Shown here piece by piece: positions 14,472-21,998 of a stretch of DNA of 21,998 nucleotides (its first letter is position 1; each line of letters opens with the position of its first letter). The position numbers and the translations under genes are program-made. Source of the stretch: Nostoc sp. GT001 (GTDB lineage Bacteria > Cyanobacteriota > Cyanobacteriia > Cyanobacteriales > Nostocaceae); the NCBI RefSeq assembly GCF_030382115.1, contig NZ_JAUDRJ010000003.1, positions 5,404,486-5,426,483 on the forward strand, given 5' to 3'. The notes below the pieces were generated by a model. It did not search any database. It saw nothing but the letters and a program-made list of their open reading frames with translations, and was not told the DNA's origin.

Positions 14472-16502
14472 CTATTTCCAATTATCCCAGTTTTCGTTAA
14501 AAATAGATGTATCTGGGAAGGCGGTAGGGTTGCCATTTTGTTGCAAAAGCCGTTTGAGTGCTTCTAGTTGTGGCTCTTGTTTAGGTAAATCATCAACTAG
14601 TTGGTAAGGTGCGATCGCATTTTTGAGTGCAAAACTAGCAATAGTTCCCGCAGCTGCGCCAGCCGACCATTCAAAGGAATGTACCCGATAGGCAGCAGCA
14701 GCAATATGACTAGTTGCAATACTTTTGCCACCTACGAGCAAATTATCAATTTTCTGGGGAATCATCGCTCTCAAAGCAATTTGGAAGGGATAAGCAAGAC
14801 CTGCACCACGTCTTTCGCCTGGACGTTCTGTGTTACCAGGGGCTTCTGGGGGACTATTCACCATGCAAGGATGGAAATCTATGGCGTAGTGACCAATACC
14901 CACAGCATCGGGGAAGATGGTAGAACGAGTCCGTCGCATTGCTTTGTCTGGTGGAACTTTACCCTCAATTACTGATACTGCTTCTAAACCTGCAACTGCT
15001 GCTCGTAGGCGACGATACATATCTGCTGGCAGAGTCTTGGAGTAATACTCGTCATTATAATCTCGGCGGGAAATATCAATTTCCCAGATACCAAAACCTC
15101 CGGTTTGTCCCCAACTAGGGCGGCCAATAATCCGTCGTCCTTCTCGCATATAGGGATATTTTGATAAACCATGCGCTGTCCCCATTGGTGAATTTAAACC
15201 GGAAACAAAGCGGTTATTAGTTTGCGGCTGCTTGACACCATCCCCTAGTTGAGAATCCGTAGTCCCAGCTACCAACCAGTAATAAAAAGATAAGGCATTT
15301 TCCTCAGCCTTGCGGAGGGCTTCTGTCCGCAGTCCTCCCATCCAACCCCCTGGTTCTAACTGTCCAGTACCTTGTAACTGTTGCCGAGTATAAATTAGGT
15401 TATCCTGGGCTGTTCCGGGGCGGTAGTCGTTACCCCAAGTCCAGTTTTGCATGGAGATATCACCTGGTGTAGCCGCAGTAAAACTTACACCGCCAAATTT
15501 TTCTGCTTTCCCTTTCTTTGGACTCCAAATGCGACGATAGGTAAAAACTAAATCAAAGTTAGCCAGTCGCTTCAATTCATAGCTGAAATATGGCGCATAT
15601 TGTGGATAAAATGCAGGCATTGTCTGCGGTTGCGGTTCCTTAGTGGCCTCCATTGCAAAGGTGTAGGTAAAGCCTTGAGGACAATAGGGGTCATTATTAG
15701 CACTGGAGGCAGAAGGTTCTAAGTAAGAACGGGCATCAATACCTAATCGGTAGGGAACATCAGCAAGGGCAATAATTTCTCCAGTTTCGCTAGCGTCTAT
15801 GACATACCATTTAGCAGCATCCTCTTTTGCTGCCTTGGGGATGAAACGGACAATCGTTTTGGTAAACCGAGATGAGTTTTCGTAGCGATAGGCATCTTCA
15901 ATACTTTGAGATAACGTAAAAGTATTGAGAGGTGGTGCGCCTTTTGGGGGTTGAGATTGAATTGCGATCGCACCATTAATTATTTTGCCATCAGCAGCGA
16001 TTTCTAAATCTTTAATTACCGTGTTGGGAAACCATTGCAACTTTCCTTTGCCTTTCTTTTCGGCATCTTTGAGCATCTGGGTCAAAATGGTGTGAGCATC
16101 GCGGGGAAGAAAACACGAGTCACTTACCCAACAGTCACCAGGGTTAAGCTCACCGTATTTACGCTGAATGCGGTTTCGCAATTCCAGATAACCGCGAGAA
16201 TAAAATTGTTGGGAACGTTGGGTTGGTCGTTCATCTAATGCAGATGTCCCTTGAGCAGAAATTTGTCCTCCCAACCAGTCAGTAATTTCTGTGAGACAAA
16301 CTGTTCGTCCTGCTAGCAAGCCCTCGTAAGCTGTAGCTACACCAGAAAGTCCACCACCCACAACTAAAATCTCGCAATTTACACTTTTGTCTGGGGTTCT
16401 TGGTGGCGCAGCCATCGCCTGATTAAATGCGACTAAGCTAGAGATTAAATTAAGACCGATCAACGATGTTAAGCTAAAAGCTATTTTGTGTCTATGCTTC
16501 AT
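14472..16502 (-). CDS. Exported FAD-dependent oxidoreductase (FAD_oxidored family)
   Basis: A 676-residue flavoprotein. The N-terminus (MKHRHKIAFS, then a hydrophobic run ending NQAMA-AP near residue 31) looks like a Sec signal peptide without a twin-arginine motif, so the protein is probably periplasmic or outside. The dinucleotide-binding motif VVGGGLSGVATAYEG lies at 47-61, with E72 ending the second strand. DASETGEI near the middle and DNLLVGGKSIATSHIAAAAYR near the C-terminus are typical of the FAD_oxidored group related to fumarate reductase-like flavoproteins. The substrate is unknown; members are often annotated only as xanthan lyase-like or FAD-dependent oxidoreductase. It is a single gene with repeat-rich gaps on both sides. 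A Sec-exported flavoprotein is slightly unusual, because FAD proteins often travel by Tat. Confidence 0.87.
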   Translation of the reverse strand: MKHRHKIAFSLTSLIGLNLISSLVAFNQAMAAPPRTPDKSVNCEILVVGGGLSGVATAYEGLLAGRTVCLTEITDWLGGQISAQGTSALDERPTQRSQQFYSRGYLELRNRIQRKYGELNPGDCWVSDSCFLPRDAHTILTQMLKDAEKKGKGKLQWFPNTVIKDLEIAADGKIINGAIAIQSQPPKGAPPLNTFTLSQSIEDAYRYENSSRFTKTIVRFIPKAAKEDAAKWYVIDASETGEIIALADVPYRLGIDARSYLEPSASSANNDPYCPQGFTYTFAMEATKEPQPQTMPAFYPQYAPYFSYELKRLANFDLVFTYRRIWSPKKGKAEKFGGVSFTAATPGDISMQNWTWGNDYRPGTAQDNLIYTRQQLQGTGQLEPGGWMGGLRTEALRKAEENALSFYYWLVAGTTDSQLGDGVKQPQTNNRFVSGLNSPMGTAHGLSKYPYMREGRRIIGRPSWGQTGGFGIWEIDISRRDYNDEYYSKTLPADMYRRLRAAVAGLEAVSVIEGKVPPDKAMRRTRSTIFPDAVGIGHYAIDFHPCMVNSPPEAPGNTERPGERRGAGLAYPFQIALRAMIPQKIDNLLVGGKSIATSHIAAAAYRVHSFEWSAGAAAGTIASFALKNAIAPYQLVDDLPKQEPQLEALKRLLQQNGNPTAFPDTSIFNENWDNWK

Positions 16503-16590
16503 AGTAAAAAAAACCGTTCCAAATCCTGTGTCACCTTGTAGACGTTAGCATTGAGGAAATGTCTAGCTCAAGAAATTTTTCCAGAGCAAG

Positions 16591-16637
16591 AGATGCGATG
16601 AATCGCCGTTTCTACAATACGCGATGAATCGCGTATT
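16591..16637. repeat. Degraded GCGATGAATCGC hairpin repeats
   Basis: AGATGCGATGAATCGCCGTTT (degraded) and ATACGCGATGAATCGCGTAT (16618-16637) belong to the palindrome family at 1910 and 2502-2557. They lie about 90 bp before the FAD oxidoreductase start. The remaining 16503-16780 sequence is AT-rich with no gene. Confidence 0.65.
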
Positions 16638-16780
16638 TGTGATGATTTATCACATTTTTGTGCTCTAAAATTTTCATCAAAAAACCTTAACCGAATCGTA
16701 TTCTAATCACTTCCCCTAAGCTAAAACACATCTAATTTGCAGATGAAATTTTTCTCAATATCTTGTGGGGTGGGCATCTT

Positions 16781-17000
16781 GCCATTGGTGTCAACTTAAC
16801 GCGAAACCGCACGTCCGCCAGGGATTGTAAATCCCTGTCTCATAGCTAAAGTCCTCTGAAGAGGACTTTAGAGCGCAAAAATTTTCAGTCTACTTCAGTA
16901 GACTTGAGCAATTAGTCAGGGATTTACAATCCCTGACTGACTGACGGGTGAACAACACCCAATCAATACGCTATTTTTGGCTTAAGTTGACACCAGTGGC
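16781..17000. mobile_element. MITE-like element of 220 bp with 19-bp ends
   Basis: The terminal inverted repeats GCCATTGGTGTCAACTTAA and the inverse of GCCACTGGTGTCAACTTAA differ by one base. ATCTT flanks both ends (16776-16780, 17001-17005). Excision would restore GGGTGGGCATCTTGCCCGCCC, a palindromic repeat seen widely in cyanobacteria. Inside are three or more hairpins: AGGGATTGTAAATCCCT and its exact inverse 92 bp later, AAAGTCCTC/GAGGACTTT and AGTCTACT/AGTAGACT. No open frame. Confidence 0.75.
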
Positions 17001-17142
17001 ATCTTGCCCGCCCTGATTATGCAACTTGAATGCTGATTAGCTTAACAGGGATGAAAACGAAAGTTGGCATAATAAAATCCCCCCTTCCTACACTCCCTAA
17101 AAACGGAGGATCGGGTTAGAGGGGAATGCCATTGCTCTGACT

Positions 17143-17249
17143 GGTTCCCAGCCTCTAGGCTGGGAACCCATTCTGGGAGGCTCCGCCTCCAGTAGCTTGA
17201 ATTGAGGCAGAGCCTCTTTTAAATACATTCCCAGCCTCCAGGCTGGGAA
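17143..17249. repeat. Multi-hairpin module, copy 2
   Basis: Hairpins GGTTCCCAGCCT/AGGCTGGGAACC (12-bp perfect stem, 2-nt loop), GGAGGC/GCCTCC, GAGGC/GCCTC and TTCCCAGCCT/AGGCTGGGAA follow one another. The order matches the module at 12299-12405. It lies 48 bp downstream of the DUF4912 gene stop, so it may terminate or stabilise that transcript. Confidence 0.7.
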
Positions 17250-17296
17250 CAAGACGAAAGGGAAAATCGGGTTATAGGGGATAATTCAGGGTGATA

Positions 17297-20200
17297 TTAG
17301 CTTTCAGAAGTTTCCTGAGAAAACTTCTTATGAATAGTTCTTGTGGATTCCCCATCAGCAGCTACCGTGATCAGATAGTCCATTAAACCATCTGAAAAGG
17401 GAAGACGTAGGTGGAAAGTACCATCGGGTTTAACTTTGATGGCATGACCATCAATGTTTACGTTGGTATTTGGTTGAGTTGCTCCGTGAATAATTAACTC
17501 AGCATCAGCCACAAACCAAAAATCTCCGTAGGGACGACTGAATACCCGGACATTAGCGGAACGGGCGATGAGTAACCAACGTAGTTTATCGCCGTAGGCA
17601 TCGCCATCAGCAATATAGCCAATTTCAACCATGTAATCGCGATCGCTGACGGGAATCGCTACAAAGCGATCGCGTGCTACTTCTTCAGATTCATACTGCT
17701 GGACAAGCTGGGGACTTTGATAACTCAAGTCAATGCTCGTGACATCATAGAGCCGCACTACTAATTGGGAACCGCCCTGTTGTCGCAGTGCTTCCGCTTG
17801 AGCTTTAGAAATGTGCCAAGAAACATAAGCCCACTTGGGAGTCCGGGGTGTGAGGACAATACTGCTCTCTTCTGGAGCCGTTTCTGCTTCTACATCTGCC
17901 AAAGCAATAGCTGTTTCGCTGACTAATGCTACATTTTCAACGACGGGATATTTTGTCGTCGGCTCTGTAGGCACTGGACTAAAGACACGAACGATCGCAG
18001 AACGGGCAATGAATAACCAGCGACCGCCATCAGCGACATAGCCAATTTCAGCTATGTAGTCGCGATCGCTGATGGGAATTTCTACAAAGCGATCGTGTGC
18101 TGTCTCTTCACATTCATACTGCTGGACAAGCTGAGGATTTTGATAACTCAAATCTATGCCAGTCACATCATACAGCCGCACTACCAATTGAGAGCCGCCC
18201 TCTTGTCGCAGTGCTGCTTTTTGAGCTTCGGAAACCTCCCAAGAGACTTCAGCCCATTGGAAAGTGCGGGGTGTGAGGACAATACTGCTCTCTTGTTGGA
18301 CATCTACCAATTTATCCGCAATTGCGACATCATCAACTACGGGATCTGGATTCACAGGACTGGAGACATGAACGATCGCAGAACGGGCGATGAATAACCA
18401 GCGCTCGCCATCAGCGAGATAGCCAATTTCAGCTATGTAGTCGCGATCGCCTTGGGGAATGTCCACCAATCCTTCGTTTTCTGTTTCCTCAGATTCATAC
18501 AGCTTTACCAGCTGCGGAGTTTGATAACTCAAGTCAATGCCAGTCACATCATACAGCCGCACGATCAATTGAGAGCCGCCTTGTTGCCGCAGTGCTGCTT
18601 TCTTGGCTTCGGAAATCTCCCAAGAGACATGAGCCGATCCATCAGTATCGGGTGTAAGCAAAATACTGCTTTCTTCTTGAGAATCTACCAAACCAATAGC
18701 TGTTTCGGCTGCCATTGCCACATCATCAACTATCGGATCTGGATTCACAGGACTGAAGACACGAACAATTGCAGAACGGGCGATGAATAACCAGTGTTCG
18801 CCATAAGCGATATAGCCAATTTCAGCGATGTAGTCGCGATCATTGAGGGGAATTTCTACAACGCGATCGTGTGCTGTCTCTGCACATTCATACTGCTTCA
18901 CCAGTTGCGGAGTTTGATAACTCAAATCAATGCCAGTCACATCATACAGCCGCACTACCAATTGAGTACCGCCTTGTTGCCACAGTTCTGCTTTCTTGGC
19001 TGGGGGAATCTCCCAAGAGACATGAGCCGATGTATAAGTATGCGGTGTGAGTACAATACTACTTTCTTCATCTGTATCAACCAAACCACTAGTTGTTTCG
19101 GCTGCGTAGGCATAGCCAGTCGTAGACATCGCTTCATTTTGAGCATCCGATCCGAAAGTGCTAGCCCAAGCACCAACTCCTGCGCCCGCTGCTAAAGCTG
19201 CGGCTGCGGCTAAATCTGTGGAGTTAGCTTCCCCAACAGGCGGCTCGGCGGGAAGTTCTGCCTCTGGCAAAGTTAAAGTGGGTTCGGCTGCGTCCGCTAC
19301 CACATTCAATGCATCTTTACTCAATACATCTTCTGGAAATTCCGGTAAATCCAGCAGTGAGGATGTATCTGTCTCTGATGCTTCCTCATCGGCTGTCACT
19401 TCGCCAGACTCCGCTAAGGGCAATTCATCTACTGAGGCTGTATCTTCATTTGAGGTGATACTCTCTAGCCAGTTCAATTCTGCCTGAAGCTCATCATCTG
19501 CCTCATCTTCACTAATGGCTGTGTCCCAATATCCAAAATCAGATGATGCTTGTGGCACATCTGGTAATTCTGGGAGTGGGGCTGTCACCTCAGATGAAGG
19601 CAGTTCCACATTAGACACTTCTTCTGGAATATTACCTGGGTAAGGATATGAAGTATTGACTACAGCCGCCGGAGCTTCTATATCCCATGCAACTTCATCA
19701 GCATCAGGAGTGTATGTCTCCGTATAATTATTTAGCTCGACTGTCTCATCTATTGCATTTGGTTCTGTTTCTTTGTTGTTAAAGGTAGACCAGGTAGCCG
19801 TCCCGATGCCTGTTGCTATAGCCGCACCACCTAAAGCTGCGGCTCCCAAATTGTTATTTTCTGAGCCATTAGCTACGCCCGATGTCGCGCCTTCATAGAG
19901 ATTAGAAGTACCATTACTTGTCTCTTGTACTAAATTTCCTGTCCCCTGAGTAGCATTTTGGTTCAGATCGGATTGTGTTTGAGCGTAGATGTTGAAAGGA
20001 GTGCGATCGGGGGTTTCTTGTTCTTGGAAATGCGGTACTGGCTGCTCCTCCAGCGTCGTTCCATTCAGGGAGGAAGTTGTGCTGGCATTGAGCGCCGCCG
20101 TTTCTCCATTGGGTGGATGAGGATTTGATTCTGGTAAATTGTCTGTTTCTTCGGTGGGCAATGGGCGTTTTTTCAGAATCCACCAAAGTACAGATCCACC

Positions 20201-21292
20201 TACAGTTATAAAAAAGACAGGTAGCAGCAACCACAATGGTGTTTCTCTATTTACAATTGGATCGCTTTGTGGGGGAGCAGCCACAAAGGGTTGGTCGCCA
20301 AATGCAGAACTAGTGGCACTAGGGGAAGGCGTAGGCGCTGGTGTTGAAACGACACCTGGAGAAGCTGCAACAGCAGGTTGTAATACGCTGGCTGCGATCG
20401 CCTCGGCTTCGGCAGTTCTACCTCTTTCTATAGCTTGCTGTCCTGCTGGTGCTAGGGTAAAGCCCAGAAAATCTACTGTGGTTAAACTCTGATCTTTTTT
20501 ATAAACGTAAACTAAAGGTTGCGAGAAGGGATATCTCGCATCAGATGGCAAGGCTTGATGTAATTGCAGAACTCGCACACCTTTCAACTTCGACACCTGA
20601 TTAGCTAACACATAGCTGATGCCGTCTTTGCCCAGTTGTTTGATGATTTCTGCGGTATTATCGTCAGTTACTTGGGTAGCATTAGCCCCTGTGGCAAATT
20701 CAGCAGTTTTGAAGGCTGGATAAGTACGAAAAGTATTGCGAGTTTCACTCGTGTTCGGGCGATCGATTAATCGAATCTTGGCTGAAGGCGCTCCCAGTTG
20801 CGACCAATTTGTAATTTGCCCCCGAAAAATCCGAGCGAATTGCCTACTAGTCAAGCTTCCTTTGAAAGGATTCTCTGCACCAACCACGATCGCAATCTTC
20901 TCACGCTGCAAACGAACTTGCTCTAGTCCTTGAGCTTTTTCTGCTGGCGTCAACCCACGCCCCATTGCGACTATATCGATTTTGCCATCTAGCAAATCTT
21001 TCAGCGCTGTCTCAGTGCCGTTAGCAGCAACTTCAACCTTTTTACCAACAAACTGTTTTTCAAAACTTTCTTTCAGGCTTTGGTTGATTGCACTCAAGCT
21101 ACTGGAACCGTCAATCCGCACTATCGGTTCATTCTGCACTGTTTGTGGCAGTGGCGAAGAGGTAGCTTCAGGTGTAGATTGTGCCAGCATCGGTGCTGAT
21201 ACCACCAGAGATGCTGCCATCGGGGTTGTAGCTAGGGCAACCCATAATAACAGTCTGACTATCGAAGTATCTTTTTTTTCTTGTTGCCACAT
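17297..21292 (-). CDS. PstS-like binding domain, membrane helix and four DUF4912 repeats
   Basis: A 1331-residue protein. Residues 12-38 form a signal sequence or anchor (VSAPMLAQS). Residues 55-300 are a phosphate/PstS-type periplasmic binding domain: IDGSSSLSAIN, VAMGRGLTPAEKAQ, LTSRQFARIFRGQITNWSQLG. A Pro/Ser/Thr linker (305-350) leads to one membrane helix (352-373) followed by KKR, so the tail is predicted cytoplasmic. The tail (374-740) is acidic and disordered, with two Ala/Gly-rich hydrophobic stretches (483-500 and 694-712), each ending near W(A/S)STF. Four DUF4912 repeats follow at about 741-847, 871-978, 999-1106 and 1140-1254, each with SSI(V/L)LTP, LVVRLYDVTGIDLSYQ and DRDYIAEIGY...WLFIARS. 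An Ig-like end (1258-1310) closes it. AAGGGG lies 3 nt before the ATG. No pst transporter genes are adjacent; a sensing or envelope role is only a guess. Confidence 0.85.
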   Translation of the reverse strand: MWQQEKKDTSIVRLLLWVALATTPMAASLVVSAPMLAQSTPEATSSPLPQTVQNEPIVRIDGSSSLSAINQSLKESFEKQFVGKKVEVAANGTETALKDLLDGKIDIVAMGRGLTPAEKAQGLEQVRLQREKIAIVVGAENPFKGSLTSRQFARIFRGQITNWSQLGAPSAKIRLIDRPNTSETRNTFRTYPAFKTAEFATGANATQVTDDNTAEIIKQLGKDGISYVLANQVSKLKGVRVLQLHQALPSDARYPFSQPLVYVYKKDQSLTTVDFLGFTLAPAGQQAIERGRTAEAEAIAASVLQPAVAASPGVVSTPAPTPSPSATSSAFGDQPFVAAPPQSDPIVNRETPLWLLLPVFFITVGGSVLWWILKKRPLPTEETDNLPESNPHPPNGETAALNASTTSSLNGTTLEEQPVPHFQEQETPDRTPFNIYAQTQSDLNQNATQGTGNLVQETSNGTSNLYEGATSGVANGSENNNLGAAALGGAAIATGIGTATWSTFNNKETEPNAIDETVELNNYTETYTPDADEVAWDIEAPAAVVNTSYPYPGNIPEEVSNVELPSSEVTAPLPELPDVPQASSDFGYWDTAISEDEADDELQAELNWLESITSNEDTASVDELPLAESGEVTADEEASETDTSSLLDLPEFPEDVLSKDALNVVADAAEPTLTLPEAELPAEPPVGEANSTDLAAAAALAAGAGVGAWASTFGSDAQNEAMSTTGYAYAAETTSGLVDTDEESSIVLTPHTYTSAHVSWEIPPAKKAELWQQGGTQLVVRLYDVTGIDLSYQTPQLVKQYECAETAHDRVVEIPLNDRDYIAEIGYIAYGEHWLFIARSAIVRVFSPVNPDPIVDDVAMAAETAIGLVDSQEESSILLTPDTDGSAHVSWEISEAKKAALRQQGGSQLIVRLYDVTGIDLSYQTPQLVKLYESEETENEGLVDIPQGDRDYIAEIGYLADGERWLFIARSAIVHVSSPVNPDPVVDDVAIADKLVDVQQESSIVLTPRTFQWAEVSWEVSEAQKAALRQEGGSQLVVRLYDVTGIDLSYQNPQLVQQYECEETAHDRFVEIPISDRDYIAEIGYVADGGRWLFIARSAIVRVFSPVPTEPTTKYPVVENVALVSETAIALADVEAETAPEESSIVLTPRTPKWAYVSWHISKAQAEALRQQGGSQLVVRLYDVTSIDLSYQSPQLVQQYESEEVARDRFVAIPVSDRDYMVEIGYIADGDAYGDKLRWLLIARSANVRVFSRPYGDFWFVADAELIIHGATQPNTNVNIDGHAIKVKPDGTFHLRLPFSDGLMDYLITVAADGESTRTIHKKFSQETSES
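17531..19072 (-). repeat. Four DUF4912 coding repeats
   Basis: Four coding repeats of about 320-345 bp at 18752-19072, 18359-18682, 17975-18298 and 17531-17875, separated by linkers of about 60-100 bp. Similarity is visible at the DNA level, including repeated GCGATCGC-like sites, which points to fairly recent duplication or gene conversion. Confidence 0.85.
19104..19134. repeat. Short repeat read in frame inside the DUF4912 gene
   Basis: GCGTAGGCATAGCC followed by a GTAGACATCGCTT-type end matches 8629-8655 and its flank with about five differences. Here it encodes AMSTTGYAYAAE, between the second Ala/Gly segment and the first DUF4912 repeat. Confidence 0.55.
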
Positions 21293-21762
21293 AAGCCCCT
21301 TAATTAAAGTAAAAAATAGAAAGCCTGCCAGTCCTAAATCGCGATCTTTATAAAGATAATGGAGGAGACGGGCTAATTATACATCTGAGTTATCTTTAGT
21401 TCTAATTGCTTCAAAACACTTATGCTGATTTATACTTCGCTTTAGCTTGGATAGCATGATAATTTATACTCTAATTGCCAAAGTCTGTTTACTATAAATT
21501 TTTCTAAGTTATATTGCAACTTATACCAAGTTAGTAGTTTATGAGCACAATTATGAATTATTGAATTACTAAAACTGGTAAAGTTTAGCAAATTCAATAT
21601 TATTTAACAATATTATTTTCAGTAGTGCTGAGTCTGAGTGCTGTTAGCGGTAGCGGGGTGTTTAGCCCGTGCTGAGTAGAAATTCCAGTTCCTAGAACAT
21701 TTTCATACAAGGCTTTTGAAACTCGTTTCATTAGGAAGCATCTCACCTTTGCAAATATACCA
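21293..21762. other. AT-rich intergenic region upstream of the DUF4912 gene
   Basis: About 470 bp with no convincing open frame or RNA gene on either strand. It must carry the promoter of the 1331-residue protein. Only the AAGGGG ribosome site at 21296-21301 is clear; no -10/-35 pair can be assigned with confidence. Confidence 0.5.
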
Positions 21763-21923
21763 GGCGATTAGAAATCGCGGCTACACAAACGTACTCCTTC
21801 CCTACGGGACGCTACGCGAACGGAGAAGCAAGCTACGCGTAGCTACGCGGACTCAAAGAATTTGAAATCCACGCAGGCGGTGAAGTGTGGGTTTTGTTTG
21901 TATAGCCGCGAATTCCAATCACC
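21763..21923. repeat. Inverted-repeat element of about 160 bp
   Basis: The left arm (21763-21790, containing TCGCGGCTACACAAAC) and right arm (21896-21923, containing GTTTGTATAGCCGCGA) are inverse over 28 bp with four mismatches. The middle holds a CTACGGGACGCTACGCGAAC repeat and several GCTACGCG palindromes. It resembles a MITE-like repeat family of Nostocales. No open frame; bases 21924-21998 show nothing further. Confidence 0.6.
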
Positions 21924-21998
21924 GAGGCAAGTAATAAATTAGACTTTTCAAACAACCTCTCAAGAATTGGTTTCAATACTGCTCGGGTTTTGCATTTT

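Noticed and set aside
18095..19487. Plus-strand open frames across the DUF4912 region
   Set aside because: They are shadows of the repeated minus-strand coding sequence.
17297..21292. Phosphate ABC transporter locus
   Set aside because: Only the binding-protein-like domain is present, fused to a membrane helix and DUF4912; no pstC, pstA or pstB lies nearby.

Overview
This window looks like chromosome of a filamentous, heterocyst-type cyanobacterium (Nostocales: Nostoc, Calothrix, Tolypothrix and relatives). The reasons are the many GCGATCGC (HIP1) octamers, heptamer STRR arrays, dense hairpin repeats between genes, and a class C flavodiiron locus. No tRNA, rRNA or CRISPR array is visible.

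Region 1 (1-4559, minus strand) is an flv4 / sll0218-like / flv2 cluster (flv4-2 operon arrangement, electron sink and photosystem II protection in cyanobacteria). flv4 is intact with all di-iron ligands. The middle gene is a small PsiE-type membrane protein. flv2 is split by a single-base frameshift at about 620-632. A cluster of TCAAT/ATTGA half-sites lies upstream of flv4, in the divergent gap shared with a PLP enzyme gene.

Region 2 (4560-8711): a plus-strand ACC deaminase/D-cysteine desulfhydrase-like gene converges on a minus-strand group of two tandem PD-(D/E)XK (HsdR-N-like) paralogues followed, 5 bp later, by an IscS-like cysteine desulfurase. One nuclease paralogue has Asn in place of the catalytic Asp. 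A BCP/PrxQ-type peroxiredoxin follows.

Region 3 (8712-12220, plus strand) is the most unusual part. A gene encoding only the FAD-binding half of a photolyase/cryptochrome is interrupted by a group II intron of about 2.2 kb with its own reverse transcriptase-maturase-HNH protein. It overlaps by ATGA a second gene encoding only the photolyase alpha/beta antenna-like half. The photolyase architecture is thus split into two genes in reversed order. The FAD half carries four cysteines with spacing like that of iron-sulfur photolyases.

Region 4 (12221-14471): a repeat-rich gap with hairpin modules and a 42-bp/84-bp tandem repeat, a small membrane protein, and a clpS-DUF2103 pair (minus strand). 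A MITE-like element sits inside an STRR array.

Region 5 (14472-21998, minus strand): an exported FAD-dependent oxidoreductase, a repeat-filled gap with a second MITE-like element, and a 1331-residue membrane protein joining a PstS-like binding domain, one membrane helix, a long acidic tail and four DUF4912 repeats. The last 700 bases are intergenic with one inverted-repeat element.

Functional themes are photoprotection and light (flavodiiron proteins, photolyase-like pair), redox and sulfur chemistry (peroxiredoxin, cysteine desulfurase, PLP enzyme), proteolysis (ClpS), and much short-repeat traffic, including repeats read in frame inside two coding sequences.
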